A DNA stretch of 64,000 nucleotides from Brenneria roseae subsp. roseae (lineage in GTDB: Bacteria > Pseudomonadota > Gammaproteobacteria > Enterobacterales > Enterobacteriaceae): NCBI RefSeq assembly GCF_003115845.1, contig NZ_KZ819029.1, positions 173,025 to 237,024 on the forward strand, in the 5' to 3' direction. A model generated the notes under the pieces. That model searched no databases. It had not been told where the DNA came from and saw nothing but the letters and a program-made list of their open reading frames with translations. How positions within the stretch are numbered: the first letter of the stretch is position 1; the number at the start of each line of letters is the position of its first letter. The translations under genes were made by a program, and so were the position numbers. Shown piece after piece: positions 38,636 through 48,722 of the stretch.

Positions 38636-40312
38636 TCAGAATTTTTCCCAATTATCCTGGCTGGGCGGCAGCGCTTTTCTGACAGCCGTAGCGGCTACCG
38701 CTTTTGGCGCCGGCGCTGAATTTGCCACTGCCTGCGATTGTTGATGTTGATGTTGATCGGACAGCTGGAATAAAGAAACCGTCTGGTTCAGCAGCGCCGC
38801 CTGTTCTTCAAGGGATTGCGCCGCGGTCGAGGCCTGTTCCACCAGCGCCGCATTCTGCTGAGTCACGCTATCCATCTCCGCGATCGCCTGACCGACCTGC
38901 GCAATGCCTTTGCTTTGCTCTTCCGAAGCGGACGCAATTTCTCCCATGATGTCTGTTACATTCGTCACCGCCCGCACAATTTCATGCATGGTGCTACCGG
39001 CATCTTCAACCAGATTCGATCCGGTATCCACACAGCGTACCGATTCGGAAATCAGCCCTTCAATTTCCTTCGCGGCTTGTGCACTGCGCTGCGCCAGACT
39101 GCGGACTTCCCCTGCCACCACGGCAAAACCACGGCCCTGCTCACCGGCTCGTGCGGCTTCTACCGCGGCGTTAAGCGCAAGAATGTTCGTCTGGAAGGCA
39201 ATGCCGTTAATCACGGTGGTAATCTCGGCAATCTTCCTCGAACTGCCGGAGATTTCCGACATGGTTTTCACCACATTTTCAACGATGTCGCCACCTTTTT
39301 TCGCGGTTGTTGACGCTTGCAACGCCAATTGGCTGGCATGGTTGGCATTTTCCGCATTCTGCTTCACCGTTGCCGTCAATTGCTCCATGCTGGCAGCGGT
39401 TTCTTCCAGCGCGGAAGCCTGCTGTTCCGTACGTGATGACAAATCGTTATTGCCGGCCGCAATCTCTGATGCGCCCTGATAAATAGAGTCTGTACTGTTG
39501 CGGATTGTGCTGACGGTATTCGCCAGACTGGTTTGCATTTCCCGCAGCAGCGGAAACAGTTTACCAACGCAGTTGTGGCCAAAATCGATAATCGGCTTGC
39601 CTAGCTGGCCGGAAGCAATGACGCTGAAATGGTCGCGCAGCTCGTTCAATGGACGAGTCAGACAGATCACCAGATAGCGGTCGGTCAGGAACAGCATCAT
39701 CAAACCGACCACCAAACCGGTCAACAAGATATTCTGGCCGATCGAAGTAATCTGTTCGAATCGAACCCCCGCCGCATCAAACTTGTCAGCGCTGGCTTTA
39801 CTGAAAGCGGTCAGCGATGCGCCGAACTGCCGGCTCAGCGGCGGCACCACGTTTTTAGCCTGATCCTGATAATCATCCAACGCATTGGCGGCCGCCTTTT
39901 GGTATAGCGGATCAACGCCCTGTGAAATCAGATTACCCCAGTCACGGCTGACCGCTTGTACCAGCGCATCATCCAGACCGGCATGATCGATGGCATTAAA
40001 CGCGATCAAATCAGATTTTAAAGTATTCAGCGCGTTCAAAGCGGATGCCTGCTCTTTATCCGCTGAATCATTATCGCCATTGCGGCGATAATCAACCGCT
40101 CGCGCCAAACGCGTGACCATACGAAAATACTGATCGTTGCCTTGATTGACAAAGTTCATGTTCTGCACCAGCAAACTGCTGGTCTTGGATGTCGCAGTCA
40201 TCTCTTTAAAAGAGAACATGGTATAGATAGAGACACCGCCCCATAATACGCAAAAGGTGCCTAACACCCACAGCATCGCCGTTCTAATGGCAATATCTTT
40301 TAATAGTCTCAT
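38636..40312 (-). CDS. Methyl-accepting chemotaxis protein
   Basis: 558 residues. Membrane helices at about 12-32 and 193-213 bracket a periplasmic four-helix-type ligand domain (Tar/Tsr-like layout). A HAMP domain follows ([20 protein letters not shown]), then the signalling hairpin with the invariant tip ([20 protein letters not shown]). It ends in NWEKF, close to the NWETF pentapeptide that tethers CheR and CheB, so it can be a high-abundance-type receptor. The ligand cannot be read from sequence. GGAG precedes the ATG by seven bases. E. coli has no receptor gene between ybfE and fldA, so this is an insertion relative to it. Confidence 0.95.
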   Translation of the reverse strand: MRLLKDIAIRTAMLWVLGTFCVLWGGVSIYTMFSFKEMTATSKTSSLLVQNMNFVNQGNDQYFRMVTRLARAVDYRRNGDNDSADKEQASALNALNTLKSDLIAFNAIDHAGLDDALVQAVSRDWGNLISQGVDPLYQKAAANALDDYQDQAKNVVPPLSRQFGASLTAFSKASADKFDAAGVRFEQITSIGQNILLTGLVVGLMMLFLTDRYLVICLTRPLNELRDHFSVIASGQLGKPIIDFGHNCVGKLFPLLREMQTSLANTVSTIRNSTDSIYQGASEIAAGNNDLSSRTEQQASALEETAASMEQLTATVKQNAENANHASQLALQASTTAKKGGDIVENVVKTMSEISGSSRKIAEITTVINGIAFQTNILALNAAVEAARAGEQGRGFAVVAGEVRSLAQRSAQAAKEIEGLISESVRCVDTGSNLVEDAGSTMHEIVRAVTNVTDIMGEIASASEEQSKGIAQVGQAIAEMDSVTQQNAALVEQASTAAQSLEEQAALLNQTVSLFQLSDQHQHQQSQAVANSAPAPKAVAATAVRKALPPSQDNWEKF

Positions 40313-40355
40313 AGCTTGCTCCAGACCTAAGCATTAAAATAACAAGAATGGCTTT

Positions 40356-40381
40356 TTATCGTTAATCAACAGACAGTTTTC
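40356..40381 (-). promoter_or_regulatory. Candidate sigma-28 promoter of the chemoreceptor gene
   Basis: On the minus strand GAAAACTG-N10-AACGATAA. The -10 region agrees with GCCGATAA in six of eight bases; the -35 region agrees weakly with TAAAGTTT. It lies about 45 bp upstream of the start, where a flagellar class III promoter would be expected. Confidence 0.35.
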
Positions 40382-41357
40382 AGAAAAACCATGTCATGAA
40401 ATATGTTACATCTCCCCCAATGTTCAATTTCACTGTGTTGAAAACAAAAGGGACCACGCTGACTAATCGACAAAATTCAGAGAATATTTAGCGTTGGAGA
40501 TATCTTTCTTCAATTTATTGTTCTATTTCGCGAACAATTTCATAAATTTTCAGATATATAAGAATATTAAGTACCTTAAATGCCGCTGAAGAAGGTTAGC
40601 GGCACTAACCGCAGCATATGGAAAAATCCGGTCACAGGCAGTATGACGATACAATGAGCGACAACCATGGCGAACTACAGCACAGATCACCGATGTCAGG
40701 TTGATTTTAAGGTGTCTGCCATATCCCGGAAGATAATATTACGATTGCCGATAAAATTTAAACTTTTCAATTTCATACGGTCCTACTACCTATAGCTTAT
40801 CATCTTCGCCATGATGATATTTGTTTAAAAATCCAACATACATCTCATGATTTGCCGAAAATTGTCCGGCTAGTAACCTGATAACGTGACGAAATTAGCG
40901 TAAAAGACGAAAAGATAAAATCAAAATGGCATTTCATTATTCTTTAAGCAAAAAATATAACATTTTATTTTTAAGCATCCCGATTTTAATATTTAATTCG
41001 CACGCTAACATTCTAATATGATAAAGAATAAGCGGATATGGGAAATAACGGCCTGATATTGCGCCTTCCCTCCTTCAACAATTCCGCATGCCTGTGACAA
41101 CCTTATCACGCGGTGTGTTATCAACCATCAACCTCGTTTAAAGGCGATGGCAGCATGATTGACATTGCCACTCGCATACCAGATTGCCTTGAATAGGTGT
41201 GTGTTAACCAACGCCAAACCGATGCGGATAAAACCCCACCCAATTTACGTATCCTTACCGATACGAGTTTCTCATGCAGGTTGTGTCTGTTATTATGAGC
41301 CGATAAGTGGGTGAGACATGGCACCATACCATTAAGAATCAAGAGGTTATTTAATTC
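40382..41357. other. Gene-free kilobase upstream of fldA
   Basis: Nearly 1 kb with no reading frame I can support on either strand. The first 700 bp are A+T-rich with many stops. A 7-bp stem TGCCGCT/AGCGGCA lies near 40580-40603. A perfect GCCGATAA octamer (40747-40754) is not matched by a -35 element. The last 200 bp must contain the fldA promoter. The region may be the eroded remains of DNA that came with the chemoreceptor gene. Confidence 0.5.
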
Positions 41358-41885
41358 ATGGCACTGATAGGCATTTTCTTTGGCAGTGATACTGGCAATA
41401 CTGAAAACATTGCCAAGACGATCCAACAGCAGCTGGGCACCGACGTTGCTGAAGTTCATGACATCGCCAAAAGCAGTAAAGAAGATCTCGAAGCTTTCGA
41501 TATTCTGCTGTTGGGTATTCCGACCTGGTATTATGGTGAAGCCCAATGCGACTGGGATGACTTTTTCCCGACGCTGGAAGAGATCGATTTCACCGGTAAA
41601 CTGGTTGCCCTGTTTGGCTGTGGCGATCAGGAAGATTATGCAGAATACTTCTGCGATGCCATGGGCACCATTCGTGACATCATCGAGCCACGCGGTGCGA
41701 CCATTGTCGGGCACTGGCCGACGGAAGGTTATTACTTTGAAGCATCGAAAGGTCTGGCGGATGACAACCATTTCATCGGTCTGGCCATTGACGAAGATCG
41801 TCAACCTGAACTGACCAGCGAACGCGTAACGACCTGGGTTAAACAGATCAGCGAAGAGTTGAACCTGAAAGAGCTGGTTGGTTAA
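41358..41885 (+). CDS. fldA: Flavodoxin 1
   Basis: FMN electron carrier that serves flavodoxin-dependent enzymes such as MetH, IspG/IspH and BioB. 175 residues. FMN phosphate loop FFGSDTGNTENIAK; isoalloxazine-stacking regions around TWYYGEAQCDWDDF and GCGDQEDYAEYF. Upstream of fur, as in E. coli. An antisense 262-codon frame across this gene is a shadow. Confidence 0.98.
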   Translation: MALIGIFFGSDTGNTENIAKTIQQQLGTDVAEVHDIAKSSKEDLEAFDILLLGIPTWYYGEAQCDWDDFFPTLEEIDFTGKLVALFGCGDQEDYAEYFCDAMGTIRDIIEPRGATIVGHWPTEGYYFEASKGLADDNHFIGLAIDEDRQPELTSERVTTWVKQISEELNLKELVG

Positions 41886-42210
41886 TATTGTTTCTGGCCC
41901 TGATAGCACGATCAGGGCCAGATCAATAGGAAAAACCTTTCATAATAATTGACACATTTTTTTAACTTCCCGCCATAAACCTGTACAATAAACCCATCGG
42001 TTTTGTACGTGCATGAATGTTTCTTCATTTATCAACAACACATTGCGTCAATACCTATAATAGGTGTGGGGACAACATTGTTAACATTCCATGGTTTCCA
42101 TTTTGCATGCACGGTTCTATAATTGGGACGCTATTACATTTTTTGAGCCGACCGATGTCATAGGCTAGATAGCCTCCATTGATATAAGTAAGCAACAGGA
42201 CTAAATCCGC
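41886..42210. other. fldA-fur gap with fur leader
   Basis: 325 bp. It holds TTTAAC-N17-TACAAT (41961-41989) as a possible fur promoter. A 25-codon frame (42091-42168, starting MVSILHARFYNW) sits where the E. coli leader peptide gene uof precedes fur. It has no strong ribosome binding site, so I list it only as a possibility. Confidence 0.4.
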
Positions 42211-42660
42211 ATGACTGACAATAACACCGCATTAAAGAAGGCCGGCCTGAAAGTCACTCTTCCAAGACTGAAAATTCTGGAAGTATTACAGGACCCAGAG
42301 TGCCATCACGTCAGTGCGGAAGATTTATACAAAAAACTGATTGATATGGGCGAAGAGATTGGTCTGGCGACCGTTTATCGCGTACTTAATCAGTTTGATG
42401 ATGCTGGTATTGTCACCCGCCATAATTTTGAAGGTGGTAAATCAGTTTTTGAATTGACTCAACAACATCATCATGACCATCTGATTTGCCTGGATTGTGG
42501 CAAAGTCATTGAATTCCGCGATGAATATATTGAAGCGCGTCAGCGCGAAATCGCAGAAAGACATGGTATCAAACTGACAAACCACAGTTTGTATCTGTAT
42601 GGCCATTGCAGCGCAGGGGATTGCCGTGAAGACGAAACCCTGCACGATGCAAGAAGATAA
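42211..42660 (+). CDS. fur: Ferric uptake regulator Fur
   Basis: Iron-responsive repressor. 149 residues. The winged-helix domain (1-82) has LPRLKILEVLQDPECHHVSAEDLYKK and ATVYRVLNQFDDAGIV. The metal-binding dimerisation domain holds QQHHHDHLICLDCGKVIEF and CSAGDCRED. ACAGGA about ten bases before the ATG. Followed by two intrinsic terminators before convergent glnS. Confidence 0.99.
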   Translation: MTDNNTALKKAGLKVTLPRLKILEVLQDPECHHVSAEDLYKKLIDMGEEIGLATVYRVLNQFDDAGIVTRHNFEGGKSVFELTQQHHHDHLICLDCGKVIEFRDEYIEARQREIAERHGIKLTNHSLYLYGHCSAGDCREDETLHDARR

Positions 42661-42671
42661 ATCGACCGCAT

Positions 42672-42694
42672 AAAAAATCGCCGAAGCGATTTTT
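42672..42694 (+). terminator. First terminator after fur
   Basis: AAAAATCGC-CGAA-GCGATTTTT (42673-42694), 9-bp stem with a tetraloop ending in five Ts, 12 bp past the fur stop. Confidence 0.85.
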
Positions 42695-42748
42695 AACATC
42701 GCTTGCGACGGCCCGCAGGGTGACGGGCAGGATAGCTCGTCACAAAAT

Positions 42749-42773
42749 AAAACCGCCGAGGCGGTTTTATTTT
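42749..42773. terminator. Second, bidirectional terminator between fur and glnS
   Basis: AAAACCGC-CGAG-GCGGTTTT (42749-42768) with flanking A- and T-rich tails, usable by fur and by glnS, whose stop is 31 bp away. Confidence 0.85.
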
Positions 42774-42799
42774 TATATTACCGGGTACTCTGTCCGGCG

Positions 42800-44458
42800 T
42801 TAGCCAACCCAGGTATCCCGCAAGCCGGCAGTACGGTTAAACACCAGATGCTCTGCACTGGAGTAAACACGGTCTGCGCAGAAATAACCTTCTCGTTCAA
42901 ACTGATAGGCCTTCTCTGCTTCAGCCTGCGCCAGGCTGGCTTCGACAAATCCATAAGTAATCTTCAGTGAATCCGGGTTAATGGTGGACAGAAAATCTTC
43001 CGCCGCGGCCGGGTTCGCAACGCTGAACAAACGATCGTACAGACGGAATTCTGCCGGCAACGCATGGGCTGCTGACACCCAATGAATCACCCCTTTCACT
43101 TTGCGACCGTCTGCCGGGTCTTTACTTAACGTTTCAGGATCGTAGCTGCAATAAATAGCGGTGATCGTGCCCTGCTCGTCTTTCTCGATACGCTCGGCTC
43201 TGACCACGTAAGCATTACGCAGGCGGACTTCCTTACCCAGCACCAAACGTTTGTATTGCTTGTTGGCTTCTTCACGGAAGTCGGCGCGATCGATATAAAT
43301 CTCACGGCTGAACGCCACCTGGCGAGTCCCCATCTCCGGCTTGTTCGGATGATTTGGCATGGTAACCCGCTCTTCATGGTCTGAAGGCAGACTTTCAATA
43401 ATCAGCTTCACTGGATCCAGAACCGCCATGGCACGCGGCGCATTTTCGTTCAGATCGTCGCGGATACAGGATTCCAACGCCGCCATTTCGACATTATTAT
43501 CCTGCTTGGTAATCCCGATGCGAACACAAAACTCACGGATAGACGCCGCACTATAACCGCGACGACGCAAACCAGAAATGGTTGGCATACGCGGATCGTC
43601 CCATCCCTCGACAACCTTTTCCTCGACCAGCAGATTCAACTTGCGCTTGGACATGATGGCATATTCAAGATTCAGGCGAGAAAACTCATACTGACGTGGA
43701 TGGCAAGGAACCGTAATGTTGTCCAGTACCCAGTCATACAACCGACGGTTATCCTGGAATTCCAACGTACACAGGGAGTGCGTCACGCCTTCCAGCGCAT
43801 CGGAAATACAGTGGGTAAAGTCATACATCGGATAGATGCACCACTTGTTGCCGGTCTGATGATGCTCAGCGAACTTGATACGATAGAGAACCGGGTCGCG
43901 CATAACGATAAATGACGATGCCATATCAATCTTGGCACGCAGACAAGCGCTTCCTTCAGCAAAACCGCCGTTACGCATTTTCTCAAACAGCGCGAGGTTT
44001 TCCGGTACGGTACGATCGCGATAAGGGCTGTTTTTCCCTGGCGACGTCAGCGTACCGCGGTATTCCCGGATCTGTTCCGGCGTCAGTTCATCAACGTATG
44101 CCAGTCCTTTACTAATCAACTCAACCGCATACAGGTGCAACTGATCGAAATAGTCGGAAGAATAGCGAACCTCGCCGCTCCATGAGAACCCCAGCCACTC
44201 TACGTCACGTTTGATCGACTCAACGTATTCAATATCTTCTTTTACCGGGTTGGTATCGTCAAAGCGCAGATTGCACTGCCCATTGTAATCGCGTGCAATG
44301 CCAAAATTCAGACAGATAGACTTCGCATGCCCAATATGCAGATAGCCGTTAGGCTCTGGCGGAAAACGCGTCTGGATATGATCATGCTTACCGGATGCCA
44401 AATCTTCATCAATAATCTGACGGATAAAGTTAGTTGGGCGGGCTTCAGCCTCACTCAT
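42800..44458 (-). CDS. glnS: Glutaminyl-tRNA synthetase
   Basis: Class I synthetase charging tRNA-Gln. 552 residues. HIGH motif in [20 protein letters not shown]-type loop [10 protein letters not shown]; acceptor-binding and C-terminal beta-barrel anticodon domains follow. The three tRNA-Gln genes it serves lie about 8 kb away. Convergent with fur. Confidence 0.99.
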   Translation of the reverse strand: MSEAEARPTNFIRQIIDEDLASGKHDHIQTRFPPEPNGYLHIGHAKSICLNFGIARDYNGQCNLRFDDTNPVKEDIEYVESIKRDVEWLGFSWSGEVRYSSDYFDQLHLYAVELISKGLAYVDELTPEQIREYRGTLTSPGKNSPYRDRTVPENLALFEKMRNGGFAEGSACLRAKIDMASSFIVMRDPVLYRIKFAEHHQTGNKWCIYPMYDFTHCISDALEGVTHSLCTLEFQDNRRLYDWVLDNITVPCHPRQYEFSRLNLEYAIMSKRKLNLLVEEKVVEGWDDPRMPTISGLRRRGYSAASIREFCVRIGITKQDNNVEMAALESCIRDDLNENAPRAMAVLDPVKLIIESLPSDHEERVTMPNHPNKPEMGTRQVAFSREIYIDRADFREEANKQYKRLVLGKEVRLRNAYVVRAERIEKDEQGTITAIYCSYDPETLSKDPADGRKVKGVIHWVSAAHALPAEFRLYDRLFSVANPAAAEDFLSTINPDSLKITYGFVEASLAQAEAEKAYQFEREGYFCADRVYSSAEHLVFNRTAGLRDTWVG

Positions 44459-44565
44459 GCTTGATTCCTCAAATGCTAAAACGACATATAACCGCTAATG
44501 ATCCAACAAGCTACGTCGGGAAACAACTGTTAGTTTCATTTAATTATTAATGATGAAAAAAATGG

Positions 44566-44598
44566 GGTGAGACTGTGATCTCACCCCATAAATTTATA
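44566..44598 (-). terminator. Terminator of nagE
   Basis: Minus strand TGGGGTGAGA-TCACAG-TCTCACCCCA followed by seven Ts (complement of 44566-44572), 22 bp past the nagE stop. Confidence 0.9.
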
Positions 44599-44620
44599 GC
44601 AAACCATCACTGTGTGACGT

Positions 44621-46117
44621 TTATTGCTCTTTGCTGACGCTCTTCAGCGCAGAAGCAATGGATTCCGCCTGCGTCCCCACCACTATCTGAACGCTCTGCT
44701 TATTCAGGCGGATAACACCCGCTGCACCGAGTCGTTTGGCCTGGGCTTCGTCAACCAGACCGGAATCCACAACATTCAGACGCAAGCGCGTAATACAGGA
44801 ATCAATCCCAACCAGGTTATCTTTACCGCCAAGCGCCGCCAGATAGCCTCGAGCCAGTTGGTTGGCATCCTGAGCGGTGGATGTTGCAGGCGTTGTGTTG
44901 ACGTTATATCCATCGGCTTCGCTGCCACTGACGGACAGTTCACGCCCGGGCGTCAGCAGGTTGAAACGAGTGATGGTAAAACGGAACACCAGATAGTAAA
45001 CGCTAAAGAACACCAGTCCCTGTGGTATCAACATATACCAGTGCGTCGCCAATGGGTTACGCGACGACAGCATCATATCCACCAGACCGGCACTGAACCC
45101 GAAACCGGCTATCCAATGCATACTGGCCGCAATGAACACGGAAATCCCGGTGAGCAACGCATGCAGGAAGTACAGCACCGGCGCGACAAACATAAAGGAG
45201 AATTCGAGCGGTTCGGTGATCCCGGTGAAGAAGGAAGCAAATGCGGCCGCGATCATAATCCCGGCAACCTTGCTCTTATTCTCAGGACGCGCGCAGTGAT
45301 AAATCGCCAATGCGGCACCAGGCAGACCAAACATCATAATGGGGAAGAAGCCTGCCTGATAACGTCCGGTGATCCCCACAACCGCTTTACCCGCATCGAT
45401 GGACTGCTGCCCGGCAAGGAAATTCGGGATATCGTTAATCCCGGCGACATCGAACCAGAACACTGAATTCAAGGCATGATGCAAACCAACAGGGATCAAC
45501 AAACGGTTAAAGAACGCATAGATCCCGGCGCCAGCCGAGCCCAATTGCTGAATGTGTTCACCAAAAGCCACCAGCGCATTGTAAATGGCTGGCCACACGT
45601 ACATCAAAATGAATGCCACCAGAATCATCAGGAACGATGTCAGGATGGGAACCAGACGGCGTCCGCTGAAAAATGACAGCGCTTTCGGTAATTCAACCTG
45701 ACTAAAGCGGTTATACAGTTCCGCTGAAATAATACCGACCAGAATACCAATAAACTGATTTTCAATTTTCCCGAAAGCCGCAGGCACCTGATCGACCGGG
45801 ATGTTCTGAATCATGGAAACTGCCGCTGGCGAACAGAGCGTGGTCAATACCAGATAGCCGACAAAACCGGTGAGTGCGGCTGCACCGTCTTTATCTTTCG
45901 ACATGCCATACGCAATACCCACAGCGAACAGCACCGCCATGTGATCAATAATGGCCGCACCTGATTTGATAAACAGCGCCGCCAGCGCATTTTCACTTCC
46001 CCAGCCCACCGGATCTATCCAGTAGCCGACACCCATCAGGATGGCGGCGGCAGGCAACGTCGCGACTGGTACCATCAACGCCCGCCCAACCTTTTGTAAA
46101 TAGCCTAGAATACTCAC
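44621..46117 (-). CDS. nagE: N-acetylglucosamine PTS permease, IIBC form without IIA
   Basis: Imports and phosphorylates N-acetylglucosamine. 498 residues from a GTG at 46117 preceded by AGAGG five bases upstream. Domain IIC (about 1-390) has glucose-family motifs (FGLPGAALAIYH, GITEPLEFSFMFVAP). Domain IIB (about 415-498) has the phosphorylated Cys in IDSCITRLRLNV. E. coli NagE (648 residues) carries a C-terminal IIA domain; here the gene ends cleanly after IIB and is followed by a terminator, so it must take phosphate from a separate IIA such as Crr. Divergent from nagBAC. Confidence 0.95.
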   Translation of the reverse strand: MSILGYLQKVGRALMVPVATLPAAAILMGVGYWIDPVGWGSENALAALFIKSGAAIIDHMAVLFAVGIAYGMSKDKDGAAALTGFVGYLVLTTLCSPAAVSMIQNIPVDQVPAAFGKIENQFIGILVGIISAELYNRFSQVELPKALSFFSGRRLVPILTSFLMILVAFILMYVWPAIYNALVAFGEHIQQLGSAGAGIYAFFNRLLIPVGLHHALNSVFWFDVAGINDIPNFLAGQQSIDAGKAVVGITGRYQAGFFPIMMFGLPGAALAIYHCARPENKSKVAGIMIAAAFASFFTGITEPLEFSFMFVAPVLYFLHALLTGISVFIAASMHWIAGFGFSAGLVDMMLSSRNPLATHWYMLIPQGLVFFSVYYLVFRFTITRFNLLTPGRELSVSGSEADGYNVNTTPATSTAQDANQLARGYLAALGGKDNLVGIDSCITRLRLNVVDSGLVDEAQAKRLGAAGVIRLNKQSVQIVVGTQAESIASALKSVSKEQ

Positions 46118-46218
46118 CTTTTCCTCTCTTCCCCTAGGGGTAAACAAAACTGCCGGTTAGATTTGCTCACTGCCGGGTCAAACCATCGTGTATGGCTTTG
46201 GCATGGAGTGTAAGAAAA

Positions 46219-46238
46219 ATATTTCGCTACGCAAATTA
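46219..46238. promoter_or_regulatory. NagC-like operator
   Basis: ATATTT-CGCTACGC-AAATTA: the TTATTT…AAATAA-type dyad bound by NagC/Mlc, about 100 bp upstream of nagE. NagC is encoded in the same locus, so autoregulation is likely. Confidence 0.55.
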
Positions 46239-46251
46239 AACCCTAGCATTA

Positions 46252-46267
46252 TGTGATAACAATCACT
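46252..46267. promoter_or_regulatory. CRP site between nagE and nagB
   Basis: TGTGA-TAACAA-TCACT, one mismatch from the CRP dyad. It would serve both divergent nag operons under catabolite control, as in E. coli. Confidence 0.75.
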
Positions 46268-46408
46268 AAAAAATCGCATACAAAAAGTTTATACCTGAAT
46301 AAAACGCCAACTTATTTCAAGACAAAAAAAAACAAGGTACACTGATACCCAGTTTTAATCCCGGCATTGAAACGCGCCAATGGCGCGATTTAGCCTAATA
46401 CTTATTTT

Positions 46409-46535
46409 ATTCCCTATCGTTCTCAAGGTGCGGTAAGGCGGCAATGGAACCCGTTCCCGGAAATCTGGATAGCCGGAGGAACGGGAAAACGCAAGAAGAC
46501 GCTATATCGGCCACTTGAAGAAAGATGACGGGATC
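46409..46535. repeat. Palindromic intergenic repeat, copy D (nagB upstream)
   Basis: About 127 bp, the most degraded copy. Left end TTCCCTATCGTTCTCAAGG then GGTAAGGCGGCAA; right end CACTTGAAGAAAGATGACGGG. The same end motifs occur in the copies at 36.9, 47.4 and 61.5 kb. It ends 28 bp before the nagB start. Confidence 0.55.
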
Positions 46536-46563
46536 ACCCATTGAGTAAACCAGGAGAGCACTG

Positions 46564-47364
46564 ATGAGACTCATTCCCTTAAATACCACGGCGGGAGTCG
46601 GCAAATGGGCCGCACGTTATATCGTCCAGCGAATCAACGACTTTAACCCCAGCGCCAGCCGACCTTTTATTCTCGGGCTCCCTACTGGCAGTTCACCACT
46701 GGAAGCCTATAAGGCGCTGATTGCGATGCATCAAGCCGGTTTGGTGAGTTTCAAACACGTTGTGACTTTCAATATGGATGAGTATGTCGGCCTGCCCAGC
46801 GACCACCCTGAAAGTTACCGTACCTTCATGTACCAGAATTTTTTCAATCACATTGATATTGCGCAGGAAAATATTAACCTGTTGAATGGTAATGCAGAGA
46901 ACATCGAAGAGGAGTGTCTCCGTTACGAAGAAAAAATCAAATCCTACGGCAAGATCCATCTGTTTATGGGCGGCGTGGGCAACGATGGACACATTGCCTT
47001 CAATGAGCCCGCATCGTCTTTAGCCTCCAGAACGCGCATAAAAACCTTGACCGAAGAAACGCGTATCGCCAACTCCCGTTTCTTTGGCGGTGAGGCGAGC
47101 CTGGTGCCCAAATATGCGCTGACCGTTGGTGTGGGTACGCTGCTGGATGCCGAAGAAGTGATGATTCTGGTTACCGGACGCAACAAGGCACAGGCCTTGC
47201 AGGCAGCGGTAGAAGGAAACGTAAACCACATGTGGACAATCAGCTGTCTACAGCTTCATGCTAAAGCAATCATGGTTTGCGATGAATCGTCCACTATGGA
47301 GCTGAAGGTAAAAACGGTTAAATACTTCCGTGAGTTAGAAGCGGAAAACATGAAAAATCTTTAA
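46564..47364 (+). CDS. nagB: Glucosamine-6-phosphate deaminase
   Basis: Converts glucosamine 6-phosphate to fructose 6-phosphate and ammonia. 266 residues. [16 protein letters not shown] binds the sugar phosphate; [18 protein letters not shown] holds the catalytic Asp, His and Glu. ATG with AGGAG seven bases upstream. First gene of nagBAC. The gap to nagA is entirely filled by a repeat element. Confidence 0.99.
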   Translation: MRLIPLNTTAGVGKWAARYIVQRINDFNPSASRPFILGLPTGSSPLEAYKALIAMHQAGLVSFKHVVTFNMDEYVGLPSDHPESYRTFMYQNFFNHIDIAQENINLLNGNAENIEEECLRYEEKIKSYGKIHLFMGGVGNDGHIAFNEPASSLASRTRIKTLTEETRIANSRFFGGEASLVPKYALTVGVGTLLDAEEVMILVTGRNKAQALQAAVEGNVNHMWTISCLQLHAKAIMVCDESSTMELKVKTVKYFRELEAENMKNL

Positions 47365-47365
47365 T

Positions 47366-47530
47366 CTATATCCCCAATAGATTTCAGAATACAGGACAAA
47401 ACGTTGTCGTTTTGTACAACGCAAAGCGTTGGCCTTTAGGGCGAGGTTCATTCATGCGCCTCGTAACGCGGTAACCGAAGGACGAATTTGTCCAGCCAAC
47501 GCGCCTGTAGCCTGGAAGATAGCGGGGTAA
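47366..47530. repeat. Palindromic intergenic repeat, copy B (nagB-nagA)
   Basis: About 165 bp running from two bases after the nagB stop to just before the nagA ribosome binding site (GGGAG at 47534). Left end TATCCCCAATAGATTTCAGA; right end CTGTAGCCTGGAAGATAGCG. The ends are imperfect inverted repeats matching the other copies. It would fold into a long hairpin inside the nagBAC transcript. Confidence 0.7.
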
Positions 47531-47544
47531 TCTGGGAGTTGATG

Positions 47545-48702
47545 ATGTTCGCTTTAACAAATGGCCGGATTTTTACCGGTCACCAGGTGCTTGATAATCA
47601 TGCAGTCGTGATTTCTAATGGTCTGATAGAGCGTGTCTGCCACGTTGACACGCTCCCCGTCGAGTTGAAAAAGCATGACCTTGGCGGCGCATTGATCGCT
47701 CCCGGATTTATCGATCTGCAACTCAACGGCTGCGGCGGCGTTCAGTTTAATGACTCGCTGGAATCCATTTCGGTCAAAACGCTGGAAATCATGCAGCAGG
47801 CCAATCAGCGATCGGGCTGCACCAACTTTTTACCCACGCTGATTACCTCCAGCGATGCGTTTATGAAACATGCGGTGGACGTCATGCGCGCCTATCTGGC
47901 ACAAAACCGTCATCAGGCTCTGGGTTTACACCTCGAAGGCCCCTGGTTGAATATTATTAAAAAAGGCACGCACAATCCCGCGTTTATCCGCCAACCGGAG
48001 AAAGGACTGGTTGATTTTCTGTGTCAAAACTCAGATGTCATCACGAAAATCACGCTGGCGCCTGAAAAAGTCGAATCATCGGTCATCCGTCAACTTATCG
48101 AAGCGGGTATTGTGGTCTCAGCAGGGCATTCCAACGCGACCTGGGAGCAGGCTAAACAAGGTTTTGCCGCCGGTATCCGTTTTGCCACGCATCTGTTTAA
48201 CGCCATGCCTTATTTGACCGGTCGCGAACCGGGTCTGGTCGGCGCCGTCTACGATGCGCCGGAAGTCTATTGCGGTATTATCGCCGATGGTTTACATGTT
48301 AACTGGGCAAACCTTCGTAACAGTAAACGAATCAAAGGTGACAAACTGGTGCTGGTCACCGATGCTACGGCACCGGCAGGCTCGGATATTGACCAGTTCA
48401 GTTTTGCTGGTAAAACCATATACTACCGCGACGGGCTATGTGTGGATGATAACGGCACCCTGAGCGGTTCTGCCCTCACGATGATCGAAGCCGTACGCAA
48501 CAGTGTAGAACAGGCCGGCATTGCGCTGGATGAAGCCATCCGCATGGCTACGCTCTACCCTGCTCGCGCCATCGGCGTAGACAAGCAGTTAGGCAGTATC
48601 GAGAGCGGTAAAGTTGCCAACCTGACGGTCTTCAACCGCGATTACCATATTCTTAATACCTTTGTTAACGGTGACGATGTGTTGGCGGCAACAAAGCACT
48701 GA
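47545..48702 (+). CDS. nagA: N-acetylglucosamine-6-phosphate deacetylase
   Basis: Deacetylates GlcNAc-6-phosphate, supplying NagB and removing the NagC inducer. 385 residues from the second of two adjacent ATGs (47545), six bases after GGGAG, matching E. coli (MYALTQGRIF). Upstream in-frame codons belong to the repeat element. Metal ligands lie in LHLEGPWLN (Glu) and [10 protein letters not shown] and [10 protein letters not shown] (His); the catalytic Asp is in [10 protein letters not shown]. Confidence 0.97.
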   Translation: MFALTNGRIFTGHQVLDNHAVVISNGLIERVCHVDTLPVELKKHDLGGALIAPGFIDLQLNGCGGVQFNDSLESISVKTLEIMQQANQRSGCTNFLPTLITSSDAFMKHAVDVMRAYLAQNRHQALGLHLEGPWLNIIKKGTHNPAFIRQPEKGLVDFLCQNSDVITKITLAPEKVESSVIRQLIEAGIVVSAGHSNATWEQAKQGFAAGIRFATHLFNAMPYLTGREPGLVGAVYDAPEVYCGIIADGLHVNWANLRNSKRIKGDKLVLVTDATAPAGSDIDQFSFAGKTIYYRDGLCVDDNGTLSGSALTMIEAVRNSVEQAGIALDEAIRMATLYPARAIGVDKQLGSIESGKVANLTVFNRDYHILNTFVNGDDVLAATKH

Positions 48703-48722
48703 TTACAGCGAGTAACTTTTTC

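Larger units (their letters stand above)
46118..46563. other. nagE-nagB divergent control region
   Basis: 446 bp without a gene. It contains a NagC-like operator, a CRP site and, on the nagB side, repeat copy D (46409-46535). A second NagC operator, expected near nagB because E. coli NagC loops DNA between two sites, is not obvious. The repeat lies where it might be. Confidence 0.7.

Noticed and set aside
40747..40754. Perfect GCCGATAA octamer (sigma-28 -10 motif) on the plus strand
   Set aside because: No matching -35 at the right distance and no gene within 600 bp downstream.
41121..41909. 262-codon reverse-strand frame across fldA
   Set aside because: It is antisense to the highly conserved flavodoxin gene and has no recognisable protein features.
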